Below are positions 1 through 8,432 of a stretch of 64,000 nucleotides of DNA, in pieces. Made by a program: the position numbers and the translations under genes. Position 1 is the stretch's first letter, and every line of letters begins with the position of its first letter. This DNA is from Vibrio sp. VB16 (lineage in GTDB: Bacteria; Pseudomonadota; Gammaproteobacteria; Enterobacterales; Vibrionaceae): the NCBI RefSeq assembly GCF_015594925.2, contig NZ_CP087590.1, positions 2,790,001 through 2,854,000 on the forward strand, in the 5' to 3' direction. Under the pieces are notes generated by a model, which saw only the letters and a list, made by a program, of their open reading frames with translations, searched no databases and was not told the origin of the DNA.

Positions 1-162
1 AACAACATGGCATCAGAAGCAAGTAGTATTGGTTTATCATCGTTGGGTATCGACGGTGAAAAAGAAGGTGAGTGGGTAGTATTAGATATGGGCGATGTCA
101 TGGTACATGTTATGCAGAAAGAACATCGTGAACTATATCAACTAGAAAAACTCTGGAGCTAA
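1..162 (+). CDS. rsfS: Ribosomal silencing factor RsfS, C-terminal end only
   Basis: Only the last 53 codons are inside the window; the gene is cut by the left edge. The frame ends in a TAA two bases before the rlmH start. The visible part reads as the RsfS/YbeB C-terminus, including EGEWVVLDMGDVMVHVM and a final LYQLEKLWS, which is typical of the family. RsfS binds ribosomal protein L14 (uL14) and blocks subunit joining when nutrients are short. The order rsfS-rlmH-mrdA-rodA-rlpA-dacA is the standard gammaproteobacterial arrangement and supports the call. Confidence 0.93.
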   Translation, partial: NNMASEASSIGLSSLGIDGEKEGEWVVLDMGDVMVHVMQKEHRELYQLEKLWS

Positions 163-164
163 CG

Positions 165-635
165 TTGAAGATTCAGCTGATTGCTGTTGGAACTAAAATG
201 CCTAAATGGGTAGAAGAAGGATTCAACGAGTATAAACGCCGTTTTCCCCATGATATGCCTTTAGAGTTGACAGAAATCACCGCAGGTAAAAGAGGCAAGA
301 ATGCGGACATCACAAGAATTCTGCAAAAGGAAGGTGAAGCCATGCTTGCGGCTGTACCAAAAGGAAATCGAGTTGTCACCTTAGACATTCCCGGAAAACG
401 GTGGGATACAGAGCAATTAGCACAACAACTAGAAAATTGGAAATTAGACGCGAGAGATGTCTCAATCTTAATTGGTGGCCCCGAGGGGTTGTCTCCTGCC
501 TGCAAGGCTGCAGCCGAACAGAGCTGGTCTCTTTCTCCTCTAACACTGCCGCACCCCTTAGTCAGGGTTATCATGGCTGAAAGCTTATACCGGGCTTGGA
601 GCATCACTACAAACCATCCTTATCATCGAGAATAG
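165..635 (+). CDS. rlmH: 23S rRNA pseudouridine-1915 N3-methyltransferase RlmH
   Basis: SPOUT-class methyltransferase of 156 aa, the usual RlmH length. It methylates N3 of pseudouridine 1915 in helix 69 of 23S rRNA on assembled 70S ribosomes, using SAM. The N-terminus MKIQLIAVGTKMP, the SAM-site loop ILIGGPEGLSPAC and the C-terminal LPHPLVRVIMAESLYRAWSI with NHPYHRE are family hallmarks. The start is a TTG two bases after the rsfS stop, with GGAG just upstream in the rsfS tail, so the two are probably translationally coupled. Confidence 0.96.
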   Translation: MKIQLIAVGTKMPKWVEEGFNEYKRRFPHDMPLELTEITAGKRGKNADITRILQKEGEAMLAAVPKGNRVVTLDIPGKRWDTEQLAQQLENWKLDARDVSILIGGPEGLSPACKAAAEQSWSLSPLTLPHPLVRVIMAESLYRAWSITTNHPYHRE

Positions 636-641
636 AGTGAC

Positions 642-2528
642 ATGAGACGTAGACGCACTCAAATTCGCGACCATCAAATAGAATCTCGACTATTCAAAAG
701 TAGAGCTGTCATTTCGTTTTTTGGTATTGTAGCGATGATAGCGGTACTGATTGGTAATTTGTACCATATTCAAGTCAATCAATATCAAGATTATAAAACT
801 CGTTCAAACGATAACCGCATAAAAATAGTTCCTATCGCACCAAATAGAGGGTTAGTTTATGACCGGAACGGCAAAATATTAGCCGAGAATAGACCTGTTT
901 TTAATCTGGAACTCATCCCTGAGAAGATCGAGAACATCGAAGAAACGCTGATTGAACTGCAAAAAATACTCGATATCCCACCAGAGAGAATCCAAGCGTT
1001 TCACAAAGAACGAAGACGTGTACGTCGCTTCAAATCTGTTCCGTTACTTACCCAGTTAAACGAACACCAAGTGGCTATTTTCTCTGTCAATCAGTATCGG
1101 TTCCCGGGCATCAAAGTTACTGCGACGTTAAAACGATTCTACCCATATGGGTCTGCACTCACCCATGTTTTAGGCTACGTATCTAGAATCAATGATCGTG
1201 ATGTACTGAAACTTGCGAGGGAAGGAAAAGAGAGTAATTACCAAGCGACTCGTGACATCGGCAAACTCGGTATAGAGCGCTACTACGAAGAAGTATTGCA
1301 TGGCACCGCAGGCTATCAAGAAGTTGAGGTCAATAGTCGCGGGCGAGTGATTCGAACCTTGAAATATATCCCACCTATCCCGGGAAAAGATTTGGTTCTT
1401 AACCTGAATATAGATGTTCAACTATACGTCTATAAACTGTTAGATAACCGACGTGGTTCAGCAGTAGTACTCGATCCAAAAGACAACGGAATCCTAGCGA
1501 TGGTATCGACACCAAGCTATGACCCTAATGCATTCGTCCACGGCATTTCAAGTAAAGCCTACAATAAGCTACTTAATAATAAAAATCGCCCCTTGGTTAA
1601 CCGAGCGACTTTAGGCATATATCCTCCAGCTTCAACCGTGAAACCTTTCATCGCTGTTGCTGCACTGCAAGAAGGTATCGTGACGCCCTATACCACTCGA
1701 AACGATCCGGGCTTTTGGAAAATACCAAATTCAAAGACTAAACCATTTAGAGATTGGTTACGCTGGGGGCACGGCCGAATTAATATTACTCAGTCTATTG
1801 AAGAATCTGTCGACACCTTTTTTTATCAAATAGCATACGACTTAGGCATAGATAGACTGTCATCTTGGATGATGAAATTCGGTTTTGGCGACTATACCGG
1901 TATCGATATCCATGAAGAAAGCAAAGCGAATATGCCAAGCCGTGAATGGAAGATGGCTCGCCACAGAACACCTTGGTACCAAGGTGATACTATTCCGGTT
2001 GGTATCGGACAAGGTTACTGGACTGCAACGCCAATGCAGATTGCAAAGGCAACCTCAGTGTTGATTCATAAAGGCGTAGTCATACCTCCTCATTTACTAA
2101 AGGCGACAATAGATAATACGACCGATACAGAAACCATCACACCCGAACCCATCGATGCATATCCTCCAATATTGGGCGTCCCTGACAAGTATTGGGATAT
2201 TGCAATAAAGGGGATGAATCTGGTCAACCATGGCAAAAAAGGCACCGCACGCAGAGCGTTTCAAAAACTAGGTTATCAAAGCGGGGGTAAATCGGGTACT
2301 GCACAAGTCTTTGGATTAAAAGAAGACGAAGAATACAACGCGGAAGAACTTGATGAGTACCTGAGAGACCATGCTCTCTTTACTGGATTCGCCCCTCTAG
2401 AGGACCCGCAAGTTGTCGCGACAATTGTGTTAGAAAATGCTGGAGGGGGCTCGACTAACGGAGCACCTATCGTGCGCAAGATATTTGATAAAGTCATATT
2501 AAATAAAGAAGATGGAGAGGAAAAGTAA
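642..2528 (+). CDS. mrdA: Penicillin-binding protein 2 (elongasome transpeptidase)
   Basis: Class B PBP of 628 aa that cross-links peptidoglycan during lateral wall growth with RodA. It has one N-terminal membrane segment (about residues 22-43), a pedestal/dimerisation region to about residue 240, and a transpeptidase domain. The catalytic STVK motif places the nucleophile at Ser331; SVD in place of SxN and KSGT near the C-terminus complete the active site. The start ATG lies six bases after the rlmH stop. The stop overlaps the rodA start by one base (TAATG), which suggests coupled translation of the two partners. Confidence 0.96.
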   Translation: MRRRRTQIRDHQIESRLFKSRAVISFFGIVAMIAVLIGNLYHIQVNQYQDYKTRSNDNRIKIVPIAPNRGLVYDRNGKILAENRPVFNLELIPEKIENIEETLIELQKILDIPPERIQAFHKERRRVRRFKSVPLLTQLNEHQVAIFSVNQYRFPGIKVTATLKRFYPYGSALTHVLGYVSRINDRDVLKLAREGKESNYQATRDIGKLGIERYYEEVLHGTAGYQEVEVNSRGRVIRTLKYIPPIPGKDLVLNLNIDVQLYVYKLLDNRRGSAVVLDPKDNGILAMVSTPSYDPNAFVHGISSKAYNKLLNNKNRPLVNRATLGIYPPASTVKPFIAVAALQEGIVTPYTTRNDPGFWKIPNSKTKPFRDWLRWGHGRINITQSIEESVDTFFYQIAYDLGIDRLSSWMMKFGFGDYTGIDIHEESKANMPSREWKMARHRTPWYQGDTIPVGIGQGYWTATPMQIAKATSVLIHKGVVIPPHLLKATIDNTTDTETITPEPIDAYPPILGVPDKYWDIAIKGMNLVNHGKKGTARRAFQKLGYQSGGKSGTAQVFGLKEDEEYNAEELDEYLRDHALFTGFAPLEDPQVVATIVLENAGGGSTNGAPIVRKIFDKVILNKEDGEEK

Positions 2529-3649
2529 TGAAACTAGATCCATCTACTGGGAAAAGCCGTGTTTTCTTTGAAAGGTTTCATGTTGATCTTCCTTTACTAC
2601 TAGGCTTAATCGCCGTAATGATATTTGGCCTCATGGTCATGTACAGCGCAAGTGGTCAAAACTTAGCGATGATGGAGCGCCAAGCAATGCGAATGATTTT
2701 GGCGCTAGGCGTAATGATTTTACTGGCTCAAATATCCCCACGTACTTACGAAGCTTTTGCGCCTTTTTTGTTCATTGTTGGGGTAACATTGCTATTGGGT
2801 GTACTCTTTTTTGGTGAGTCATCAAAGGGGGCTCAGCGCTGGCTAAACATAGGGTTTATACGCTTCCAACCTTCAGAACTGCTCAAGCTTGCCGTCCCAT
2901 TAATGATAGCCAGATTTATTGGTAAACAGTCTCTCCCTCCCTCATTCAAGACGCTAATAATTTCATTAGTTATGGTCTGTGTACCGACCATATTGATCGC
3001 AAAACAGCCTGATCTAGGCACCTCTATTCTTATCGCAGCATCAGGTATATTCGTTATTTTTCTAGCAGGGATCAGTTGGCGTTATATCTTTTCAGCGACG
3101 CTTGCCGTCGGTGCATTTGCCCCCATTCTTTGGTTTTTTCTGATGCGCGAGTACCAAAAAGTGAGAGTACGTACTCTTTTTAATCCAGAGTCTGACCCAT
3201 TGGGTGCTGGGTATCATATTATCCAGAGCAAAATCGCAATTGGGTCAGGTGGTATAGCCGGAAAAGGCTGGTTACAAGGAACCCAATCTCAATTAGAATT
3301 TTTACCTGAGCGACATACTGACTTTATCTTTGCAGTCATCGCTGAAGAGTGGGGTATGCTAGGCATTCTTAGCTTATTTGCTCTTTACCTGTTCATTATT
3401 GGTCGAGGTTTATATCTTGCCAGCCAATCTCAATCCGCTTTTGGCAGAATGATGGCAGGAAGTGTCATGTTAAGCTTCTTCGTATACATATTTGTAAATG
3501 TAGGAATGGTCAGTGGCATACTACCTGTTGTAGGTGTTCCATTACCGCTTATCAGTTATGGTGGCACATCCATGGTTACGCTAATGGCTGGCTTTGGTAT
3601 TTTGATGTCTATCCATACCCATAGAAGCATGTTATCAAAAGCGACATAA
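2528..3649 (+). CDS. rodA: RodA, SEDS-family peptidoglycan glycosyltransferase
   Basis: Polytopic protein of 373 aa with about ten membrane helices, the lipid II polymerase of the rod complex that works with PBP2. Family features are the RWLNIGFIRFQPSELLKL segment, the KQPDLGTSI segment, the large periplasmic loop with FLPERHTDFIFAVIAEEWG, and a late GVPLPLISYGGTSMV motif typical of FtsW/RodA. It overlaps mrdA by one base upstream and rlpA by one base downstream (TAATG both times), so mrdA-rodA-rlpA is one tightly coupled operon. Confidence 0.96.
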   Translation: MKLDPSTGKSRVFFERFHVDLPLLLGLIAVMIFGLMVMYSASGQNLAMMERQAMRMILALGVMILLAQISPRTYEAFAPFLFIVGVTLLLGVLFFGESSKGAQRWLNIGFIRFQPSELLKLAVPLMIARFIGKQSLPPSFKTLIISLVMVCVPTILIAKQPDLGTSILIAASGIFVIFLAGISWRYIFSATLAVGAFAPILWFFLMREYQKVRVRTLFNPESDPLGAGYHIIQSKIAIGSGGIAGKGWLQGTQSQLEFLPERHTDFIFAVIAEEWGMLGILSLFALYLFIIGRGLYLASQSQSAFGRMMAGSVMLSFFVYIFVNVGMVSGILPVVGVPLPLISYGGTSMVTLMAGFGILMSIHTHRSMLSKAT

Positions 3650-4434
3650 TGACAATAAAACAGACAATACTCAGTACACTTTTAATTCTTTTATTGGCTG
3701 CCTGCTCTAGCTCCGGCGGCCGTTACTCGATATCCAATGATGTGGGCCCAGAAAAACCAATACAGCTCGACCATATTGAAGATGCCCACCCTGTCTATGA
3801 ACCTTTTAGTCGAGGCGGAAATCGAGATTACAAACTACGCGGTGGTTCATACAAAATCATTAAGAATCCCGATGGTTTTAAGCAGAGCGGACAAGCCTCT
3901 TGGTACGGTAAAAAGTTCCATGGGCACCTCACTTCAAATGGTGAAGTCTATGACATGTACTCCATGTCTGCAGCACATAAGACCTTACCTATACCAAGCT
4001 ACGTTAAGGTAACCAACAAAGACAATGGTAAAAGCACCATTGTCCGTGTCAATGATCGCGGGCCATTTCACGATGGGCGGATTATCGACCTTAGCTATGC
4101 CGCGGCTTACAAGTTAAATGTCGTGAATACGGGAACCGCAAATGTTGATATAGAGTACATATCGACAAAACCTCAGACACCTTCGTCCAAGATACCAAAA
4201 GTAACCGCTGGTTATAGTATTCAAACGGCCTCATCAAATCATGAAGAAAGAAGTCGAACTTTAGCTAAGAATATTGGTCAAACTCTTTCAATGAAGACCT
4301 ATGTCGAGCCAAATAACGAGATCTATCGAGTTCTCGTTGGCCCATTTACAGACTATTCAGATTCCGTAGATGCGTTAGAGATATTGAGAACAAATGGATA
4401 CCCGCAGGCCTTTATTAGAAAAAACAAAAATTAA
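3649..4434 (+). CDS. rlpA: RlpA, septal lytic transglycosylase lipoprotein with SPOR domain
   Basis: Protein of 261 aa with a lipoprotein signal (LLLAAC, lipidated Cys about residue 19). A double-psi beta-barrel domain follows (about 80-165: SGQASWYGKKFHG, then TIVRVNDRGPFHDGRIIDLS), then a C-terminal SPOR domain (about 185-260) that binds denuded glycan at the septum. RlpA homologues cleave denuded glycan strands in some species (shown in Pseudomonas); activity here is inferred. It is the third gene of the mrdA-rodA-rlpA unit. It is shorter than E. coli RlpA, mainly in the linker. Confidence 0.94.
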   Translation: MTIKQTILSTLLILLLAACSSSGGRYSISNDVGPEKPIQLDHIEDAHPVYEPFSRGGNRDYKLRGGSYKIIKNPDGFKQSGQASWYGKKFHGHLTSNGEVYDMYSMSAAHKTLPIPSYVKVTNKDNGKSTIVRVNDRGPFHDGRIIDLSYAAAYKLNVVNTGTANVDIEYISTKPQTPSSKIPKVTAGYSIQTASSNHEERSRTLAKNIGQTLSMKTYVEPNNEIYRVLVGPFTDYSDSVDALEILRTNGYPQAFIRKNKN

Positions 4435-4561
4435 CGTATATCATGCAGTACTAGCGAATTGACGGAATTTTTGTCATAGTGCATCCAGAATTGCTGTCGA
4501 AGCTGTAATATTAAGGCTTTCGGCTTAAATAGTTTTATAACCAATAAAATTGATATTACAG

Positions 4562-5734
4562 ATGAATAAATCGAAACTTACTTTTAAATCATTGCTTCTC
4601 GCGACAGCTGCACTATCTGCTCCATTTTCATATTCAGCGCCTATTGTCGTTCCCGATGCGCCTCAGATAGCGGCTAAAGGCTATGTGCTTATTGATTTCA
4701 ACTCTGGAAAGGTTATTGCTGAAAAGGAAAAAGACACCCAGCTTTCTCCTGCAAGTTTAACTAAGATGATGACCAGTTATGTTATTGGCCAAGAATTAGC
4801 TCGCGGCAACATATCGTTGCAAGACGAGGTTGTCATCAGTAAAAATGCGTGGGCTAAAAATTATCCTGATTCATCGAAAATGTTTATCGAAGTAGGCACC
4901 ACCGTTAAGGTTGAGGATCTAAATCGAGGTATCATTGTTCAATCTGGTAACGATGCCTGTGTTGCGATGGCTGAACACGTGGCAGGTTCTGAAGACGCGT
5001 TCGTTGACCTCATGAATGCGTGGGCCAATTCAATCGGCATGTCTCGTACTCACTTTGCCAATGTTCACGGCTTGGATCATAACGAACTCTATTCAACACC
5101 TTACGACATGGCACTTCTTGGTCGCGCGCTAATTCGTGATGTACCAGAAGAGTATGCGATTTATAGCGAAAAACAATTTACCTTTAATGGCATAACACAG
5201 TACAACCGTAACGGCTTATTGTGGGATAAAAGCATGAATGTGGATGGCATTAAAACAGGCCACACAAGCAAAGCTGGATACAGCCTAGTCAGCTCAGCAA
5301 CAGAAGGTAAAATGCGCCTTGTTGCCGTAGTAATGGGAACGAAGAGCGAAAATGCGCGTAAAGCAGAAAGTAAAAAACTGCTCAATTACGGATTCCGTTT
5401 CTTTGAAACCGTTGCTCCACATAAAGCGGGCGAAACCTTCGTTAGTGAGCGTATTTGGATGGGTTCACAAGAAAACGTTGCCTTAGGTGTTGCGAGAGAT
5501 ACTTTTGTTACTCTACCTCGAGGCCAAGCTAAGAACCTAAAAGCGAGTTTCGTGCTAGAAAAAGAACTCACCGCGCCAATTAGCCAAGGTGATGAAGTTG
5601 GAAAGCTTTACTATCAGGTCGATGGTGAAGATATCGCTGAATACCCACTACTTGCACTAGAAGATGTCGATAAAGGCGGCGTCTTTAGTCGTCTAGTTGA
5701 CTACTTTATCCTTCTTTTTAAGAGCTGGTTCTAA
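4562..5734 (+). CDS. dacA: D-alanyl-D-alanine carboxypeptidase, PBP5/6 family
   Basis: Periplasmic class C PBP that removes the terminal D-Ala from pentapeptide stems. From the ATG at 4562 it is 390 aa: signal peptide to about residue 25, catalytic S65-L-T-K68, SGN at 128-130, KTG at 231-233, then a PBP5 C-terminal beta domain. The last residues (FSRLVDYFILLFKSWF) form the amphipathic anchor that tethers PBP5 to the inner membrane. An in-frame TTG 12 bases upstream is also possible; I chose the ATG because it gives a cleaner signal peptide. A terminator follows. Confidence 0.95.
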   Translation: MNKSKLTFKSLLLATAALSAPFSYSAPIVVPDAPQIAAKGYVLIDFNSGKVIAEKEKDTQLSPASLTKMMTSYVIGQELARGNISLQDEVVISKNAWAKNYPDSSKMFIEVGTTVKVEDLNRGIIVQSGNDACVAMAEHVAGSEDAFVDLMNAWANSIGMSRTHFANVHGLDHNELYSTPYDMALLGRALIRDVPEEYAIYSEKQFTFNGITQYNRNGLLWDKSMNVDGIKTGHTSKAGYSLVSSATEGKMRLVAVVMGTKSENARKAESKKLLNYGFRFFETVAPHKAGETFVSERIWMGSQENVALGVARDTFVTLPRGQAKNLKASFVLEKELTAPISQGDEVGKLYYQVDGEDIAEYPLLALEDVDKGGVFSRLVDYFILLFKSWF

Positions 5735-5760
5735 AGACTAGCGATGAACAAATTGTATTA

Positions 5761-5790
5761 AAAGGTCACTTAAATGTGGCCTTTGTTTTT
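5761..5790 (+). terminator. Rho-independent terminator after dacA
   Basis: Nine-base stem (AAAGGTCAC with GTGGCCTTT, one G:U pair), loop TTAAAT, then a T-rich tail. It sits 26 bases after the dacA stop. Confidence 0.85.
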
Positions 5791-5851
5791 CTTGAGATTG
5801 ATCTTTTTTGAGCGTAATATGCGCTGCTAAATAAAACCTCTGGAGTAATTC

Positions 5852-6121
5852 ATGCAAGAACAACCAACGCTTAAAGACCTGTTAGAGTTTCCTTGCCAGT
5901 TCACCTACAAGGTTATGGGTTATGCTAAACCTGAGCTACCAGAACTGGTTTTACAAGTGATTCAAAAATACGCACCTGGTGATTATAGCCCTACGATAAA
6001 ACCGAGCGGAAAAGGGACATACAATTCTGTTTCTGTAACGATTACAGCAACATCTATCGAGCAGGTGGATTCACTTTATAAAGAACTCGGTGAAATTGAT
6101 ATCGTTCGAATGGTTTTATAA
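5852..6121 (+). CDS. ybeD: YbeD family protein (DUF493)
   Basis: Small cytosolic protein of 89 aa, full length for the DUF493/YbeD family. The family has an ACT-like ferredoxin fold; its role is not established, though its place between dacA and lipB is conserved. Seen here: LEFPCQFTYKVMGYAKPELPELV and a closing LYKELGEIDIVRMVL, both typical. The start has a good ribosome site (CTGGAG). It is transcribed alone or from the dacA side and ends at a strong terminator. Confidence 0.92.
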   Translation: MQEQPTLKDLLEFPCQFTYKVMGYAKPELPELVLQVIQKYAPGDYSPTIKPSGKGTYNSVSVTITATSIEQVDSLYKELGEIDIVRMVL

Positions 6122-6144
6122 ACAAACAAAGTCAGTTCATCATA

Positions 6145-6172
6145 AAAACAGCGGCCTTTGCCGCTGTTTTTG
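6145..6172 (+). terminator. Rho-independent terminator after ybeD
   Basis: Perfect 11-base stem AAAACAGCGGC / GCCGCTGTTTT with a four-base loop, ending in a T run, 23 bases after the ybeD stop. Confidence 0.92.
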
Positions 6173-6264
6173 ATTCCAATTCATACAGAAAATCTAATAG
6201 TCGAAGTACAAAAAGAAGTTTATAATGTGTTTACTTTATTAACTGTCATTACAAGGCTATCCGC

Positions 6265-6924
6265 TTGTCTAACATTGAAGATAATCTAATTGTTCGAAAT
6301 CTTGGTCTTAACGACTACGAACCAATTTGGAAAGCAATGCATGAATTCACTGATAATCGCAATGACGAAACTGTCGATGAAGTCTGGTTAGTTGAGCACA
6401 ACCCTGTATTCACACAAGGCCAAGCAGGTAAAGAAGAACACCTACTTAATACAGGTGATATCCCTGTTGTTCAAAGTGACCGTGGTGGTCAAGTTACCTA
6501 TCACGGGCCCGGTCAGTTAGTTGCCTATTTTCTTATTAACCTACGTAGAAAAAATATTGGTGTTCGGGAGCTGGTTACCAATATAGAAAACCTCGTTATT
6601 AATACCTTGGCTAAATTTGATATAGAATCATCGGCACGTCCTGACGCGCCCGGTGTCTATTCCGATGGTAAAAAAGTATGCTCTCTCGGACTAAGAATCC
6701 GAAAAGGCTGCTCCTTTCATGGCCTAGCGTTAAATATCGATATGGATCTTTCACCCTTTTTGCGTATAAACCCTTGTGGATATCAAGGCATGGAAATGGT
6801 ACAAATAAGTGAACTTGGCGGCCCTAGCAATGTTGAACTCGTTGGCGCAACGTTAGTTGAAGAGCTACTTTCCTTGCTTAACTACGAGCATGTCGACCTA
6901 ATAAAAGAAAACAATAAATCATGA
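6265..6924 (+). CDS. lipB: Octanoyl-[ACP]:protein N-octanoyltransferase LipB
   Basis: Transfers octanoate from acyl carrier protein to the lipoyl domains of 2-oxoacid dehydrogenases and GcvH, the first step of lipoate synthesis. At 219 aa it is full length. Active-site parts are visible: the RGGQVTYHGPGQLVAY loop (73-88), the catalytic lysine in SDGKKVCSLG (133-141) and catalytic Cys171 in NPCGYQGM. The start is TTG. The stop overlaps lipA by four bases (ATGA), so the two consecutive pathway enzymes are co-translated. Confidence 0.96.
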   Translation: MSNIEDNLIVRNLGLNDYEPIWKAMHEFTDNRNDETVDEVWLVEHNPVFTQGQAGKEEHLLNTGDIPVVQSDRGGQVTYHGPGQLVAYFLINLRRKNIGVRELVTNIENLVINTLAKFDIESSARPDAPGVYSDGKKVCSLGLRIRKGCSFHGLALNIDMDLSPFLRINPCGYQGMEMVQISELGGPSNVELVGATLVEELLSLLNYEHVDLIKENNKS

Positions 6925-7886
6925 GCAAACCAATTCAAATGGAAAAAGGCGTTAAATATAGAGACGCTGATAAAATGGCATTGATACCAACTAAAACAGT
7001 GCCCGTTGAAAAACATGAAGTATTACGCAAGCCAAAATGGATGAAAATAAAGCTACCTTCTGACAGCCAACGCATTCAAGAGATCAAGTCTGCTATGCGT
7101 AAAAACAAACTTCATTCTGTTTGTGAAGAAGCGTCTTGTCCTAACCTAGCAGAGTGTTTTAACCACGGTACTGCTACCTTTATGATCTTGGGTGCCATCT
7201 GTACTCGACGCTGTCCGTTTTGCGATGTTGCTCATGGCAGACCAATAACACCAGACAACAATGAACCTCAGCATCTTGCACAAACAATTAGCGACATGAA
7301 GCTAAAATATGTTGTGGTGACTTCCGTGGATCGCGATGATTTACGAGACGGCGGCGCTCAGCACTTTGCGGATTGTACCCGCGAAATTCGTGCGAAAAGC
7401 CCTGGTATAAAAATAGAAACGCTCGTGCCTGATTTTCGTGGTCGCATGGACGTCGCGCTTGAAGTGCTAAAAGATAACCCACCGGATGTTTTCAACCATA
7501 ACCTTGAGACTGCACCTCGTCTATATAGAAAAGCTCGCCCAGGTGCAAATTATAAGTGGTCATTAACGTTACTACAGAAATTTAAGGAGCTGCATCCTGA
7601 CGTACCAACTAAGTCGGGGTTGATGATGGGCTTAGGCGAAACAAAAGAAGAAATCGTTGACGTTCTGAAGGACCTTCGAGCCTATGGTGTAACCATGCTA
7701 ACCATTGGTCAATACTTATCTCCAAGCCGCCATCACTTACCCGTAGAACGTTATGTGCCGCCAGCTGAGTTCGATGAACTCAAAGAGATAGCATTAGAGC
7801 TTGGATTTACTCATGCGGCTTGTGGTCCCTTTGTTCGCTCCTCGTACCATGCAGATATGCAAGCCAAAGGCGAAGAAGTAAAATAA
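6921..7886 (+). CDS. lipA: Lipoyl synthase LipA
   Basis: Radical-SAM enzyme of 321 aa that inserts two sulphurs into the octanoyl chain bound to its acceptor protein. Both iron-sulphur clusters can be read: the auxiliary cluster cysteines C68, C73 and C79 (CEEASCPNLAEC) and the radical-SAM cysteines C94, C98 and C101 (CTRRCPFC), at the same positions as in E. coli. The C-terminal RSSYHA motif, whose serine ligates the auxiliary cluster, is also present. It is coupled to lipB by an ATGA overlap. Confidence 0.97.
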   Translation: MSKPIQMEKGVKYRDADKMALIPTKTVPVEKHEVLRKPKWMKIKLPSDSQRIQEIKSAMRKNKLHSVCEEASCPNLAECFNHGTATFMILGAICTRRCPFCDVAHGRPITPDNNEPQHLAQTISDMKLKYVVVTSVDRDDLRDGGAQHFADCTREIRAKSPGIKIETLVPDFRGRMDVALEVLKDNPPDVFNHNLETAPRLYRKARPGANYKWSLTLLQKFKELHPDVPTKSGLMMGLGETKEEIVDVLKDLRAYGVTMLTIGQYLSPSRHHLPVERYVPPAEFDELKEIALELGFTHAACGPFVRSSYHADMQAKGEEVK

Positions 7887-8004
7887 CTGAGACAAACATT
7901 CAGAAAGACGACTTAAATTGGTGATCTTTTTGTATTCGCAACGTAAATTGTATATAAGTTCGGTAACAATAAGTAATTAGTAGTGTTTTAAAAGGAATTT
8001 AGGT

Positions 8005-8334
8005 ATGCAGAAGTTAGGTTTATTAAGTTTTTTATCACTTATCCTTGTGGGTTGTTCTACGCAAAACACTCAACAAGATAACTATTTAGATGCGTCGTTT
8101 GAGTTGTGTAATACCGAAGTAAGAACCTACTCTGTTAGCGATGATGGTCGAGTAAGGATCATCTGTGAAGATGACTCGAAGTTCACTATGAACAGTGAAG
8201 CTACTTTAGAAATCATGCGTGACATCAATATCGATTATTGTACGGGTGAGGGCCTTTCTAAGTTTAACGAAAGTCGCCGTTACTACTCGTTCCAATGTAA
8301 ATCTGGTTCGACGATAAGTATCAACAAAGAATAA
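8005..8334 (+). CDS. Small cysteine-rich lipoprotein of unknown function
   Basis: A 109-aa protein I do not recognise. It starts with a clear lipoprotein signal (LSLILVGC, lipidated Cys about residue 17). The second residue after the Cys is Thr, not Asp, so outer-membrane sorting is expected. The mature part has four further cysteines (in ELCNTE, IICEDD, DYCTGEG, FQCKSG), enough for two disulphides in the periplasm. It has a good ribosome site (AAAGGAAT) and ends at a strong terminator, so it looks like a real single-gene unit. The spacing of Cys and aromatic residues recalls small inhibitor-type lipoproteins, but I cannot assign it. Confidence 0.85.
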   Translation: MQKLGLLSFLSLILVGCSTQNTQQDNYLDASFELCNTEVRTYSVSDDGRVRIICEDDSKFTMNSEATLEIMRDINIDYCTGEGLSKFNESRRYYSFQCKSGSTISINKE

Positions 8335-8353
8335 CCATAAATTCAACACAAAT

Positions 8354-8387
8354 AAAAACGCGAGCCTCATTTAAGCTCGCGTTTTTT
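8354..8387 (+). terminator. Terminator after the small lipoprotein gene
   Basis: Twelve-base stem AAAAACGCGAGC / GCTCGCGTTTTT with a nine-base loop and a T run. The A run on the left arm makes it usable on both strands. Confidence 0.9.
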
Positions 8388-8395
8388 ATTTGTGC

Positions 8396-8425
8396 CTAAA
8401 AATAGGGTTATTTAAACCCTATTTT
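8396..8425 (-). terminator. Terminator of glyA
   Basis: Eleven-base stem AAAATAGGGTT / AACCCTATTTT. Read on the minus strand it is followed by a T run, just after the glyA stop. It lies close to the lipoprotein terminator, giving two terminators at this convergent junction. Confidence 0.85.
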
Positions 8426-8432
8426 ATTTTAC

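Noticed and set aside
173..607. 144-codon open frame antisense to rlmH
   Set aside because: Covers almost exactly rlmH on the opposite strand; rlmH has full family conservation.
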